64,000 bases of DNA. Source: Margaritispora aquatica. Its lineage: Eukaryota > Ascomycota > Leotiomycetes > Helotiales > Discinellaceae. The DNA is taken from NCBI GenBank assembly GCA_007644065.1, contig VJWN01000003.1, positions 1,736,001 to 1,800,000 of the forward strand, read 5' to 3'. Under the pieces are notes generated by a model. The model saw only the letters and a list, made by a program, of their open reading frames with translations. It was not told where the DNA came from and searched no databases. This document shows, piece by piece, positions 33,615 to 44,806 of this stretch (position 1 is its first letter; every line of letters starts with the position of its first letter). The translations under genes and the position numbers were made by a program.

Positions 33615-34830
33615 CTAGGCAGCAACGGTAATGGTGCTGATTCCGCTGGCAACTTCGTTCACAGCCGCTTCGGGCTTCACTTCCTCCTTGTCGAAAGGTG
33701 CGTATTTCTCTACAAGGAAGACCATGTCTTCATACGCTCTAATGTGAGTATTAGCATAAAATATCTTCTACACATGAAGTCAACACTTACTCAGTTCTCG
33801 GTACACTATCCGGATAATGTGCCGAATGAATCAAGTTCATGTTCAAATTATACAAGCGATTTCGATCATCAAACTGCTCAACCGGTTCACTAACACCAGT
33901 GTGTCGCAGGTACTCTCGCAGATACGCCCTGCCCTTCATGCGGCTTCGCTTACAGCGCCACATGCTAATTTCAAGCTCATTATGCGCATACAGAGAGCCA
34001 GCATCGAAGATAACGATCTGGCCAGTCTCATAGTCGGTACCGATGTTGCCTTCCCAGCAATCAGAATGGATAAGTGAAGGCTTGACAGTTCGGCCTTCTG
34101 CTTCCAGAGGCCCGAGTAGCGCAGGAATGACATGCGAAATGATCCTGTCAGACACTTTCTCAAACTCAGGCCATGAAGAGTTCAAAGGCCGAGCGACATC
34201 CATCGTGCCTTTGAGGAACTTCGCGTAGAAGCTCGTCCAGCTTGGATCCCAGTCCACGACTTGTGGGTAGCGTCCATGGCAAGTGGTGATGTGGAATCCG
34301 AATTGTCCTGTTGGAGCCACGGATTTCATGTGTAGTTCTGCGAGCTGGGCGCCGAAAGCAACAGGGTCGGCAAGTTTGTTGGACATGTCGACAAAATCGC
34401 AGAGAAAGAAATGTGTAACTGGTGTGCCAGACTTGAAGGTTCCCCATGTGATTGGGATGGGCACGAATGAGGGTGTGACTTTGTGTAGTTCACGCATGCT
34501 GTTATATTCGCCCTCCATCATTAGACGGCCGCCATCTTCAGTCGCGCACTGAGGAAGGTCAGAACGAAATTCAGATTCAATGTTCGCTAAGGGGCAGTAC
34601 CTTGAGAAAAAACCGTTTCTCGGTGCCATCAGTAAGGGTTGTAGTGATTCGGGCTGTTGTCGTCCAGGCTGAAGAGCCATGGGCTTCGCACGAGATAACT
34701 TCACAGCCCTCTGGAAGTACTATTTATCGTGTTAGGATTTCTTGCTGTATGAAGAAGTGTGCATACCATCAAGAACTGCTTGATCCAGAGGAAAGTCCCC
34801 AGTGATCGAGGCTAACGGTGTTTTTGACAT
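33615..34830 (-). CDS. fructosamine/ketosamine-3-kinase-like protein
   Basis: Four exons in coding order: 34830-34767, 34719-34601, 34548-33791 and 33738-33615, giving 354 residues. The N-lobe contains PEGCEVISCEAHGSSAWTT and EKRFFLK, whose Lys would contact ATP, then EGEYNSMREL with the partner Glu. The catalytic loop is LIHSDCWEGNIG, which aligns with the HGDLWxGN loop of the fructosamine-3-kinase family but with Ser for the Gly; the metal-binding loop is IVIFDAGSLYAHNELE. Enzymes of the family phosphorylate sugars attached to protein amines and so repair glycation; many fungal members have unknown substrates. Key Asp and Asn residues are present, so activity is likely. Tail-to-tail with the MFS gene. 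Confidence 0.82.
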
Positions 34831-35279
34831 TGTTGATATAGCTTGAACCAAAGCAGTATGGTTGACACAGCTACTCAGGGTCGAAAGTAAGTTAAGTAGC
34901 TCGTACTTATCATGCAAAGCAGCATCAAATATCTCCAAATATGATCATGGAGGGGTGAAGGAGGGGCATAATCCGTCGAGGGATATGCCTCGAAGGATGC
35001 CTACTATTTCCAGCATGGCAATAGGTCAGTGTTGAGCCGCTGCAGTCATGGAGGAGCGCGGTGTTTCCGAGATGCGATGACATGGAAGTTGCATAGAGAA
35101 GTAGGATGGAATCCGAGGGAGGTGTACTTTGTTGATGCATTGGGGATTATGTGTGGGCTCTTGGATGAGTGGATGGATGACCCCGCCACGCCCCCACCTT
35201 CGAAGGAGGATCGCCAAGGAAGATCATGCTCATACAATGATGTGGAGAGAACCATTAAGACGATGTCGAGAATATGTTT
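34831..35279. other. intergenic
   Basis: Promoter of the kinase-like gene and 3' flank of the broken membrane-protein gene. Frames at 35026-35343 overlap on both strands and lack support. Confidence 0.55.
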
Positions 35280-36241
35280 CTATCCAAGCCAATCCAACCA
35301 AGCAGGCTTGTATGTTCCTGTATCATCGTACAAGAACTTGTAGTAGATACCCAAGCCAATAAATGTGATTAGGACAACCCAAAATCTCAAAAGGGCAAAG
35401 TTAAACTTTTCTATCTCTGAGTTTCCATGTCCTAGAAGCATCATGGATCCCATCACTCCAGGACCCCAAAACATGACTTTGATCAGTAAAATTAGCGGGA
35501 GACCGACAGCAGCTTCTTTATACCATGGCCAATGTGAATCTTCGCGGACCCAGCTAAAAAGCAAGACAAGCTTCCAGCACCACCAACCCAAGATGCCAGC
35601 GTTTGATGCGAAAAGAAGTACAATACCAAACGCTCTGGAAGTTCTCGCGTACCATTTGATATTGTCATTCAATTGACCCTCAAGTACTCTCGCTTAGGTC
35701 TTGGTTCAGCATCTGTCCATGGATGGTACCAAACGAGGCAATGACAATATTGTATCATTGCCCAGTCTGCCCAGTACAACACGGCCATAGTTGTTGTTAG
35801 TTTCGATCCGCGTATGAACATCAACTTGATAATTTGGAGCATCATCGGAATGATCAGCTCAAGTTTTGGACGGTCTAGATAAGTAGCAAGTGGGCGCCTT
35901 TCATCGTGTGGTGCTGTTGTCCGTTTGGCGAGAATAGTGAAGGCACGTTCTCGCTGAGAGACCTTTTGGAAGGGTGCTATGATAACAGTGATGAGGATAG
36001 TGAGTCCCTCTAGTCCGCATAGTAAAGGACTCAGGCGCCATACTCGCCAGGCCCCAAGATTTGAGCAGACAACGAGGGATCCAGATGGTTGAGAAAGGGT
36101 TCCAAGCATCAAAGCTATAAGAATGAAAGCTGCACTCCCTCCAGATAGGGTGCTTGGTGATGGCGTGGGATTGGTGCCATTGCAGAAAGGGTTGGTAAAG
36201 TTGGTGGTGGAATTGAGCACGGGAGGAAGGGTAGTGTTCAT
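35280..36241 (-). pseudogene. multi-pass membrane protein, frame broken near 35680
   Basis: Two consecutive minus-strand frames together make one membrane protein of about 320 residues. The first (36241 to 35669) has N-glycosylation sequons at the start and several hydrophobic segments (AAFILIALMLGTLSQ; LTILITVIIAPFQ; MAVLYWADWAMIQYCH). It reads through PKREYL and soon hits a stop. The second frame continues in another phase with EGQLNDNIKWYARTSRAFG and more membrane helices (FWVVLITFIGLGIYYKF) to the stop at 35280. The shift is one base, near 35680-35681, and no intron fits there: donors and acceptors are too close. It is either a genuine one-base loss or an assembly error. The family is a fungal integral membrane protein I cannot name. 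Confidence 0.6.
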
Positions 36242-37154
36242 GAGGATGATTTGATCGATGTGTTCTATTTGGGCACAAATTCTACACGGCAGAAGAGATA
36301 CTTGGAATGATCGAGCTGGCGAGTTGTAAAGGCTTTATGTTAGCCCATGATACCAGGAGTACCCTAACACTACGTAGGTGGGGAGTATATAAGTGGCTGT
36401 GTCAGCCACAGCACTAAGGTAAGGTTGATCAAGCCCGTAGCCCGTGAGTAATGTGGCGACAATTGAAGTAAATCGGAAGCTTTAACGTTTGAAGGTGATA
36501 GAGGTACGCGATTATTGGACTACTTGAGGATTCATATTTGTTTTCTCGAGTGGAGCGGTTGTTAAGTGACAGTGTTTCCAGGCTAATTTTTGGCACTTGA
36601 CAAAACCAAAGCCTCAGACTCGGCTCGGGTATAGCACCAATCATATCCTAGTTCGTACAGCTGTCCTGGTGTTTTTACAGGGTAGTCTAAGTTAATCATC
36701 CACTGAAGATTGCTTGGAAGGAGGGGTGCGGTGTCTTGGGCGTACTTTGGCGTCCCACCTTTGTCTTCTGACTCTCGGCCTCAACCTACTTTTGACAGGT
36801 GGGAGTAACCGTGTAGTATCAACAGCTTGCATGAGCTTACGAAATTCTTGCAATGGCGGATTGCACCTGCAGCGCTATTGCATTTAATGGAGGGCATTTT
36901 GGCACTCTGTCCCTGCATGTAGGTTAGCCAAATTGCCATCTTATCCGGGATAATTTCTACTTCAGTCCATCATGGAGCCTTTCAAAGACTTGATCCCGAC
37001 TAACCCCTCGACTGAACTTCGTCTGAGATGGCGGATTCCTTCCAGGCTCCCAGTTCGGTCGATTCCAAGCGGCTGAAATGTGTTCGTGCTTCTCTAGACC
37101 TTCTGTCGTGTATCGTGGACGTCGTGTCGTCGCCAAAAGTAGCGTTCGTTGACC
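36242..37154. promoter_or_regulatory. divergent intergenic region upstream of the NLR gene
   Basis: 0.9 kb separates the start of the broken membrane protein gene from that of the NLR-type gene. Several short palindromic bits (GGCTGTGTCAGCCACAGC near 36393) occur. No TATA box next to the NLR start. Confidence 0.45.
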
Positions 37155-40100
37155 ATGGTAAGTTGATCTTCTCCGTCAAGTGTACTTAGTATATAAGCCT
37201 TTTCTTGACTAACAGCTGTATTTTCAGTGGAAGAAGCTCCGAGGAAAACGTCCGCCAGCATCTGGCTCATCGAGTGAGCCAATTATTTATACGAATAGCC
37301 TTCAATCGTCTGGTTCCAGCGTGGTAGGACGCGATGCTTCTTCCGAAATGGCCTTGGGGCTACGGTCCATGTCGCACAGGACACCGACTGAGGTCACGAC
37401 AATGTCAAGTTTTGAAGCGCCAGGAATTATTACGAATAAGTCGAGGGAGCGATCTCGAGATAGGCACAATGAACCCATGGGGATCAATGTCGTCTACGAG
37501 CCTAAACAACCCCCACTAGTTGATATTATATTTTGTCATGGGCTGGGAGGGACAAGTCGTTCAACATGGTCCAAGAATAGGGATCCACAGCTATTTTGGC
37601 CGCAAGAGTGGTTGCCATTAGAGCCAGACATTGGACTTGCACGGATTATTTCTTTTGGTTATAATGCACACTTTTCAGCGACAGGACCAGCTCCAATTAC
37701 CGGTATTACGGATTTTGCAAAGGATTTACTCTATGGCATGAAGTTTTCAAAGAATGAGGCAGCAGAGGATCTCGGAATTGGCACTGTATGCAGCCTCTGA
37801 TTCAGGGAGTAAACACAAGCTAACTGCTATTCCAGAGACCTATCATTTTCATCGTGCATTCTATGGGTGGTTTGATCGTGAAAAAAGCATACATCCTGGG
37901 TCAGAATGATGATGAATATAAAGATATTGTTTCTTCGATAGAAGTTATAATGTTTCTGGCTACACCTCATCGAGGCACGAAATTGGCCGAGCTGTTGAAT
38001 AGGATCTTGATGGTGTCCATTTTCAACCACTCCCCGAGACAATACATTTCAGAACTTAATAAAGGATCTTCCACTCTTGAAGAACTCAATGAACAGTTTC
38101 GACATATTGCTCCAAAATTGCAGATATTCTCATTCTACGAAACTCTGCCCACAATAGTTGGACCGAAGAAAATCGTAAGGTTATGCATCTCCAATGTTAT
38201 AGCAATACTAATTTTTATAGATGGTACTTGAGAAGGATTCTTCAATACTAGGATATCCAGGGGAGATATCAAAATCTATGGATGCAGACCACCACGATAT
38301 GTCCAAGTATACAAGCCAAAAGGATCCGAATTATGTTATTGTCCGCAATGCACTGAAGGATGTTGTGACGGGACTGAAAAGAGCAGGACAAAAACTTCTA
38401 GATGCTGTCTTTTCCGCAGATACCAAAAAGATCGAAAATCTCCTTTCCGTATCAGCAGGACGGCCTCTTGAAGATTTATTGACCCTCCAGAAGCGAAGAA
38501 CTCATGGAACATGCAGCTGGATTCTGTCAGCACCGAAGTTTGCAAAGTGGTACGAAGAATCTGAGACGTCCGAAATCTTGTGGCTCCATGCTTTACCTGC
38601 TAGTGGAAAGTCGATCCTCTCTTCATTTATCATAGACTCCATCATCGAAGATGGCCTACCGTGTGAATACTTTTTCTTTCAGTTTGGGGACCAAGCAAAG
38701 CGCTCGTTGAGTTCGTGTCTCAGATCGCTAGCTTTGCAAACTGCTGAGCACCTGCCGGCGTTTAGAGAAGCTCTGAACTCACTCAGCGACTCTGGTTTTC
38801 GGCTCGAAAAGTCAGATGCTCGGGCGATCTGGCAACGGATCTTTGTAGCGGTCTTGTTCAAAATTAGCTCGTATAACACTATCTACTGGGTCGTTGACGC
38901 ACTGGATGAGTCGGATAACCCACAGCTGGCTGCCGAGATTCTAACTAGTATATCTGGATCCAAAACTCCGATTAAGATTATTATGGTCAGCAGGCAAAGT
39001 CCGGAGCTGATCATGACTTTCGAACGCTTTACTGCAACATCAAAGGTGCCATTTGACAGCATGTCCGCAGCAGAAAACGAACAGGATATACGAACTTATG
39101 TCCAGAAAGAAATGGAATTTATGCATGCTACTCCCGAACTGAAGAGTCAAATTGTCGAGAAATTGCTGGCCAGGGCAGGTGGCAATTTTCTGTGGGTGCG
39201 ACTTGCACTAGAAGAGACATTGATGTGCTTCACCGAAGAAGATATTGAGGAAGCCTTGGAGTCAATTCCGACAGGCATGGAATCGTTGTATCAGCGAATG
39301 GAATCAACAATCACTGCCAATGCACGTCCTTCACACAAAAAGCTTGCCCGCTTCATATTCAATTGGGCTTGCTGTTCGCGGCGCCCTCTGACTCTGGATG
39401 AAATCACTCAAGCTATCGCTCCTTTAAGTGTTTTTGACTTGACACGAACAATCCCTCAGGTCTGTGGACAATTTGTGGTAGTCAATGGCTCAAATCGTTT
39501 GGTCATGGTCCATGAAACAGCTAGAGAATATCTGACGAGGACAACAAATCCAGACTTGGCCATCAACCCAATAGTGGTACACGAGCAGTTGTTCACACGT
39601 TGCATCACTTTCTTGGAAGAAGATTCTCTACGCCGGCGGCCGTCTATAGTTGAAACGAAGCCATTTCTGGACTATGCCGCAACTTCTTGGCCATACCACT
39701 TGCATTTGAGCTCAGCATCATCTCCAGAACTCTTGACAACCCTCGTACGATTTCTGAGAAGTCCTGCGATATTGAACTGGATCTGCACCCTCGCTCATTT
39801 CGGGCAATTGCGAGTGCTGATCCAAGCATCGCAGGTTCTCAGCCAATTTGTTCGCAAGAAGAAAAAGCTTGACGAAGGCACAAGTCCACTTCTCCATCGT
39901 TTGACTGACTTGGATGATGTAGAGGCATGGACTACTGATTGCGTCAAGATAGTAGGCAAGTTTGGCGCAAATTTGACCTCAGATCCAAATTCCATCTTCA
40001 AGCTGATCCCACCGTTCTGCCCTAAAGAGTCGATGATATTTCGTCAATTTGGTACAACAGATTCGACCACATCGGCAATTTCGGTACAAGGCTTAAGCAG

Positions 40101-42141
40101 TTCGCATTGGGATGACTCCTTGGCCAAGATCTCGATAGGAACTGATATTCAGGCGGAGAAAATATTGGCCGCTGGAAGATTCTTCGCCATCCAGACTTCG
40201 GACGGCAAAGTCATGTTGTACAATGAGACAACGTTTGAAGAGGCTCATATTTTAGATCATGACGAGACTATTCTGCTTACAGCATTCAGTCCCAGTGGCA
40301 ATTACCTTGTATCTTATGGGTTCCATTCGACAAAGGTTTGGGACGTTGCTCTTGGAAAAGTTGTTCATCGGATTGAGAACGTGGGCAGGAGTAGAGCTTT
40401 GTGCATCTCTTTTGCGAACAATGAGGCTTCCATCATCATTGGGACAGACGATAAGACTGTTCAGATTGCGGATCTTGCAAATACAAAAGCTGGCTGGAGA
40501 GTGTTGGATCCACGCATTCTCAAGGAAGAAATACCGATCGCCAATTCGCCCAATTGTGTTTCTTTCAGTCCAGATGCCACTCAAGTCGCAATCTCATACA
40601 GGAGATTTCCTTTGACAGTCTGGAGCATGGATCCTCCTGAAATCATAGGCCGTTGTAGGCGAGGAGCTTCTACCAGTGCCTGGACAGTAGTCGATCGCGT
40701 GGCATGGCATCCTCACTCTGGAGATTTGGTCGGGGTCTACACAGATGGACACATATTTAAATGGAATCCTTCGACTGGATTTTATCAAGAGATCACTACT
40801 CATCCTGCGAGTGAGATTAGTTGCAGCATTGGTGGAGATGTCTTCATGACTGGGGATGGAAGTGGGAACATAAGACTCTACAACTTCCAACACTTCTCGG
40901 CCATATATCAACTTTCTTCCGAAACTCCTGTCAATGGATTGACATTCAGCTCTGATAGTAAGCGGTTGTATGATGTTCGAGGGGAGTATTGCAACATCTG
41001 GGAACCAAATGCATTGGTGAGACTGAATGAGTTGGACGATCGGGCAAGCGAAAGTGCAAGTGTTGGTGATAGCCGAACGTCTTCCAGTATTTCGGAGGTT
41101 TGGGCAGATTTACGAGATCCCATCACAGCTATTGGAATACCCTTAGAAGGCGACATCTACCTTTCCGGAAATGACGGTGGCCAAGTCAATTTGTACAACC
41201 GTACAGATGGATCAACGTCTGAGATATGGCGAAATTCAAATTTCATGTCAATCGAACATCTCGACTTGAGCAAAGACGGGTCTCATTTTGCCTCTGCAGA
41301 TCTTGGAGGCAGTATTACAGTCAAATCTATAACCAAAAGGTCCATTGGTACCAAAGCAGCATGGAGCGTAAAATCTGTCATGGATATCAAAACCGAGGTG
41401 GAAGTCGGCGGTATCAAACAATTGCTATTGAGCCCAACTTCGACATCTTTGCTAGTCGCCAGCTCAACATCAGCAACTCTGTACCATACGGCTGATAAAA
41501 GTATAGCTGCAAGTGTATCATATGACTACGCACCTACACAATGGGTGACAATCTCTAGCATGGATGACTATTTGCTTAAGTTTACATTCTCGGAAATCAC
41601 TTTACACAAATGGTCAGACCTATCTGAAGTCTGTACCTTCCAATACAACCAACCACTACAAGACACACCATCGCACGAACGCCACAACAGTCTTTTCGAC
41701 GCAACTGAACCTAAGTTGGAAGTCATAACCACCCAATCGCAGACACACATCCTCGTACGCCTCACGAACCCCTCACACCACCCAGAGAAACGCGTGCTCC
41801 TCATCCCAACCAACCAAATCCAGCCCCTCAGCACAACCATAATCCTCAATCCGATCATCATTCCCGACGCTGTGACGGCACAGATCTACAAGCCCCTCGA
41901 CGTACTCTCATCACGTCTCATCTTCATGGACCACAACCATTGGATCTGCTCGTGGCTCATTGACGAGCGGGCGAGATTTGATGCCAGCGCGGACAGTGTG
42001 AGGAGGTACTTCTTCCTTCCTAAGGATTGGCTGAGCGTGGATTGTCTAAGGCTTTGCCGCGTGCTGGGTGATGGGAAGCTGATTATTCCGAACAAAGGGC
42101 TGGTGGCTGTTATCAAGAGTGGGTTGCAGTGTGCTTGGTAG
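37155..42141 (+). CDS. NLR-like STAND receptor: lipase-like domain, NACHT, beta-propeller
   Basis: Exons 37155-37157, 37228-37785, 37836-38174 and 38221-42141 give 1,606 residues. Exon 1 codes only the start Met; the next exon is in phase (MWKKLRGKRPP). Residues about 80-310 are an alpha/beta-hydrolase, SesB-like domain (DIIFCHGLGGTSRSTWSK; the nucleophile elbow VHSMGGL; FLATPHRGTKLAELL; SSILGYPGE). NACHT follows: Walker A LHALPASGKS (residues about 422-431, with Ala at the first Gly position), Walker B YWVVDALDES (about 522-531), and a downstream winged-helix region (FNWACCSRRPLTLDEITQAI). The C-terminal 750 residues show degenerate WD40-type strands (FSPSGNYLVSYG; NCVSFSPDATQVAISY; LSKDGSHFASADLGG). 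Such fungal proteins act in allorecognition and probably immunity. The repeats are diverged, unlike the near-identical fast-evolving ones of HET-E. Confidence 0.88.
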
Positions 42142-43787
42142 GTAAGTAGGTGGGGATGTGGGTTTGATTTGATATGACGGAGTTGTATTGTTTAGTGGGC
42201 ATTTCAGCGGGGGTTGTCATTTGAACTGATTGTCTTAATCCACGTATACCCTTCAGTTCTGCTGTTTAGCATGACTAAGAGCGAAAAGCTAGAAGATGAT
42301 TGATGAATTTACGAGCTTGGAACGAAAGTAGAGGCATTGGTGAAGAATAGTACATAGATGAATGAATGGATATGAAGGAAAGAATTTCACAAAGATTGGC
42401 GACATTTCCAACCTCAAGATCAGAGACTCACTAGCTCAGTCACAATTTGAACTAAGCCTAACCTCTCGGAGCTCTTCAGACTTCCCATATCCTCAGACTC
42501 TCGACCTTGACCAACGTCTATCATCCCGCTCATTGTTGTTTCCCCCTTGCCAACCTGAAAGGAAATCGCCCCTCGCCTAAATGTCTCGTAAATGGTATAA
42601 GATCGCCAATTTCTAGACCACAGGATATGTTGAGCAAGCAGCGAATGGAGGAGAAGAGAGCGCTAAGCGAACAGCCGACGACCTATCATCCAAGTATCAA
42701 TGGTTTGGCTTCCGGTTTGCTGCTGCTGTTGTTACTGCTGGTGTTTGGTGACCGTCTGGTGTCAGGATGCTCACTGGTGATGTCTAGGGTTCAGGGCATG
42801 AACTATCGAGAGCGGAGCAGAGGTAGAGTACCTTAGAGTAGAACAGCCCCGAGGATCCACGTGGGAAAACAAATCCAAATATACAAAGCAATACACGTCA
42901 TCTGTACTTTTCGCTACAAACATGTCTTGTCTGAATTTTCACCTATATTTTTGCATTCCAGTTCAAGTGTTTGGTTCTATTTTGCCTTCATTGGTTCATG
43001 AAGCCTCACCTGACCTCGCGAGATTGATGCCCCTATTTCGGTAAATGGCCGGGTAAATCTCACATTTTCACCTCGCTAGCGAATGAGAGCTGCGAACGCG
43101 CTACTTGACCTATTTTCCTTTCCTTTTGTTTTCTTTTGGCTTGGCTTGCCATTCTTTCCCTTCGCTGAATTTTGCTGAAACGCAAGGAGGCGGAAATAAG
43201 AAACGCTGGGAAGGGGGAGGGGAAAAAGCGATTGGGAAAGAATCGATGCGAGAGAGGGAATGGAAGAAAAGGAAAGAAGGAACGGAAATCGTCCGGAGGG
43301 GATGAATCTGTCGGGGATGGATGGATGGATGAATCACCTTACAGAAAGAAGGAAGCAAGCGACAAAACCAACCGTGCGGGTCGGAGCGAAAGGCGAGTCG
43401 AGGCGAGACGGGTTTTTTTTCTTGCTGTTCAAAGCAAGGCCAGGTCAGGTCAAGCAGGGCAGGGTGGTGTTTCTTTCACTTACTTCGGTGAGGTGGTTTC
43501 TAATCAGAATGGGTAAAGGAGTCAGTCAGTCAGTCGTATCATCGTATGTAGATACCAATCCGAGATTCACCTGTAAGAACTAAGCGCAAACATGAAATGA
43601 TGTCTCCGCACAGTTACGAAAATAAATCTGTATTATACTTACTCGTATGATACAGCACAGAGACTCCTGTTTGTGATGAAGGACGAAATACCCGAATCAG
43701 AGATGCCAGGCCCACTCAGCTCGCAACTCTCTCGGTGACGGTTTTAGTATTTCCCGAACGAGGGATTGTCGCCGCGCCTGCTTGTGC

Positions 43788-43808
43788 AGTACAGTACCGT
43801 ACTGTACT
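43788..43808. repeat. 21-bp GTAC-rich perfect palindrome
   Basis: AGTACAGTAC, one central C, then GTACTGTACT. Related GTAC words recur nearby (CACCGTACC near 43814) and at 49131-49157 in the next long intergenic region. Confidence 0.8.
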
Positions 43809-44692
43809 CCACTGCACCGTACCTTACCTTAGCTCCGTATTTTGGGGCTGGCTGGGATGGTTTCATGGGCCTGGGCCTGAGCCTGGTGGGTGATATATGT
43901 GTGGGTTGTTATAGGGTTGGGATCGAGCTTGGGATTGGGATGTACCTCCGTACTCCATGGGTAGGGGTAAGGTAGGGATTGTGAGGCTAGCAAAGAAGGA
44001 TGGAGGGAGGGCTCCGTAGGCAAGGGATGGGAATGGGGATGGATTGAGTATTGAATATTGAGCAAGGGAGATAGATCTTATGTCGATTATGGAAGAAGGT
44101 AGAATGTACAAGGTAGTAGATCCAAGTTGAAAGTGATGTAGGATATGATAGAATAGCTCGAGATCAGATCGTAATAGAGTACATGTGCAAATATGAAGCT
44201 ATGTGAATGTGAATAGTTATTATTTATTCTCAGTAGATTAAGCAGCAGAGACGCCGATGCTCTCCGGGTATCATCTCATCAAGCAAGCTTATACACATTT
44301 CCTGCTCATCCTCCTCCTCCGTTTTTGCCCTCCTCACCTCTCCCAAGACCATCCTGCCTGCCTCTCCTCTTATTCCTCCACTTGCTCACTCCGCGCCTGC
44401 TCCGACAGGCAGCGCGGTATATACAATACACACGTGTACACACCCACACCAACAAAGGAAACATTCGTCATAAGTCCATATACATCTTTCCATGCCGCCA
44501 CACCTTGCCCGTACATCGCAAGCTCAGAGAAAAGAAAAGAAATTCAAAAGTTGTGTCCCATTATTCCATGTCCCCATTTCCCTGGGGATATATGTTGTTG
44601 TTGATTACCCTGAACGCCGACGCTAAATCAGAATGCTGCTCGATTAGTCCATAAGGACCAAAACTAGTTGTGCCCAATGTGAATTGGACTGC

Positions 44693-44709
44693 TGTTGTTG
44701 TTGTTGTTG
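44693..44709 (+). repeat. TTG trinucleotide repeat (CAA on the minus strand)
   Basis: Five to six TGT/TTG units in the 3' flank of the protease-like gene, just downstream of its stop. In the 3' UTR this would be CAACAACAA. Confidence 0.7.
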
Positions 44710-44806
44710 ATGCCCAAAAAGTGCCTGCCTCCTCTTCATGTATACGATGTCTTCCAATGCTATCATGTGCTGTATGTCCATTGTGTGTGATGTCCTTATA
44801 TGATGT

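Larger units (their letters stand above)
42142..44806. other. 2.7-kb gene-free convergent region
   Basis: This lies between the 3' ends of the NLR and protease-like genes. It holds a long purine-rich stretch on the plus strand (about 43180-43420), GGAT repeats near 43315, a 21-bp palindrome at 43788-43808 and a TTG repeat near 44693. Frames here are low complexity or shadows. For a purely 3' spacer it is unusually long, so an unrecognised noncoding transcript is possible. Confidence 0.5.

Noticed and set aside
43105..43583. Overlapping Lys/Arg/Glu-rich plus-strand frames
   Set aside because: They arise from a purine-rich tract in which stop codons are scarce; composition is not gene-like.
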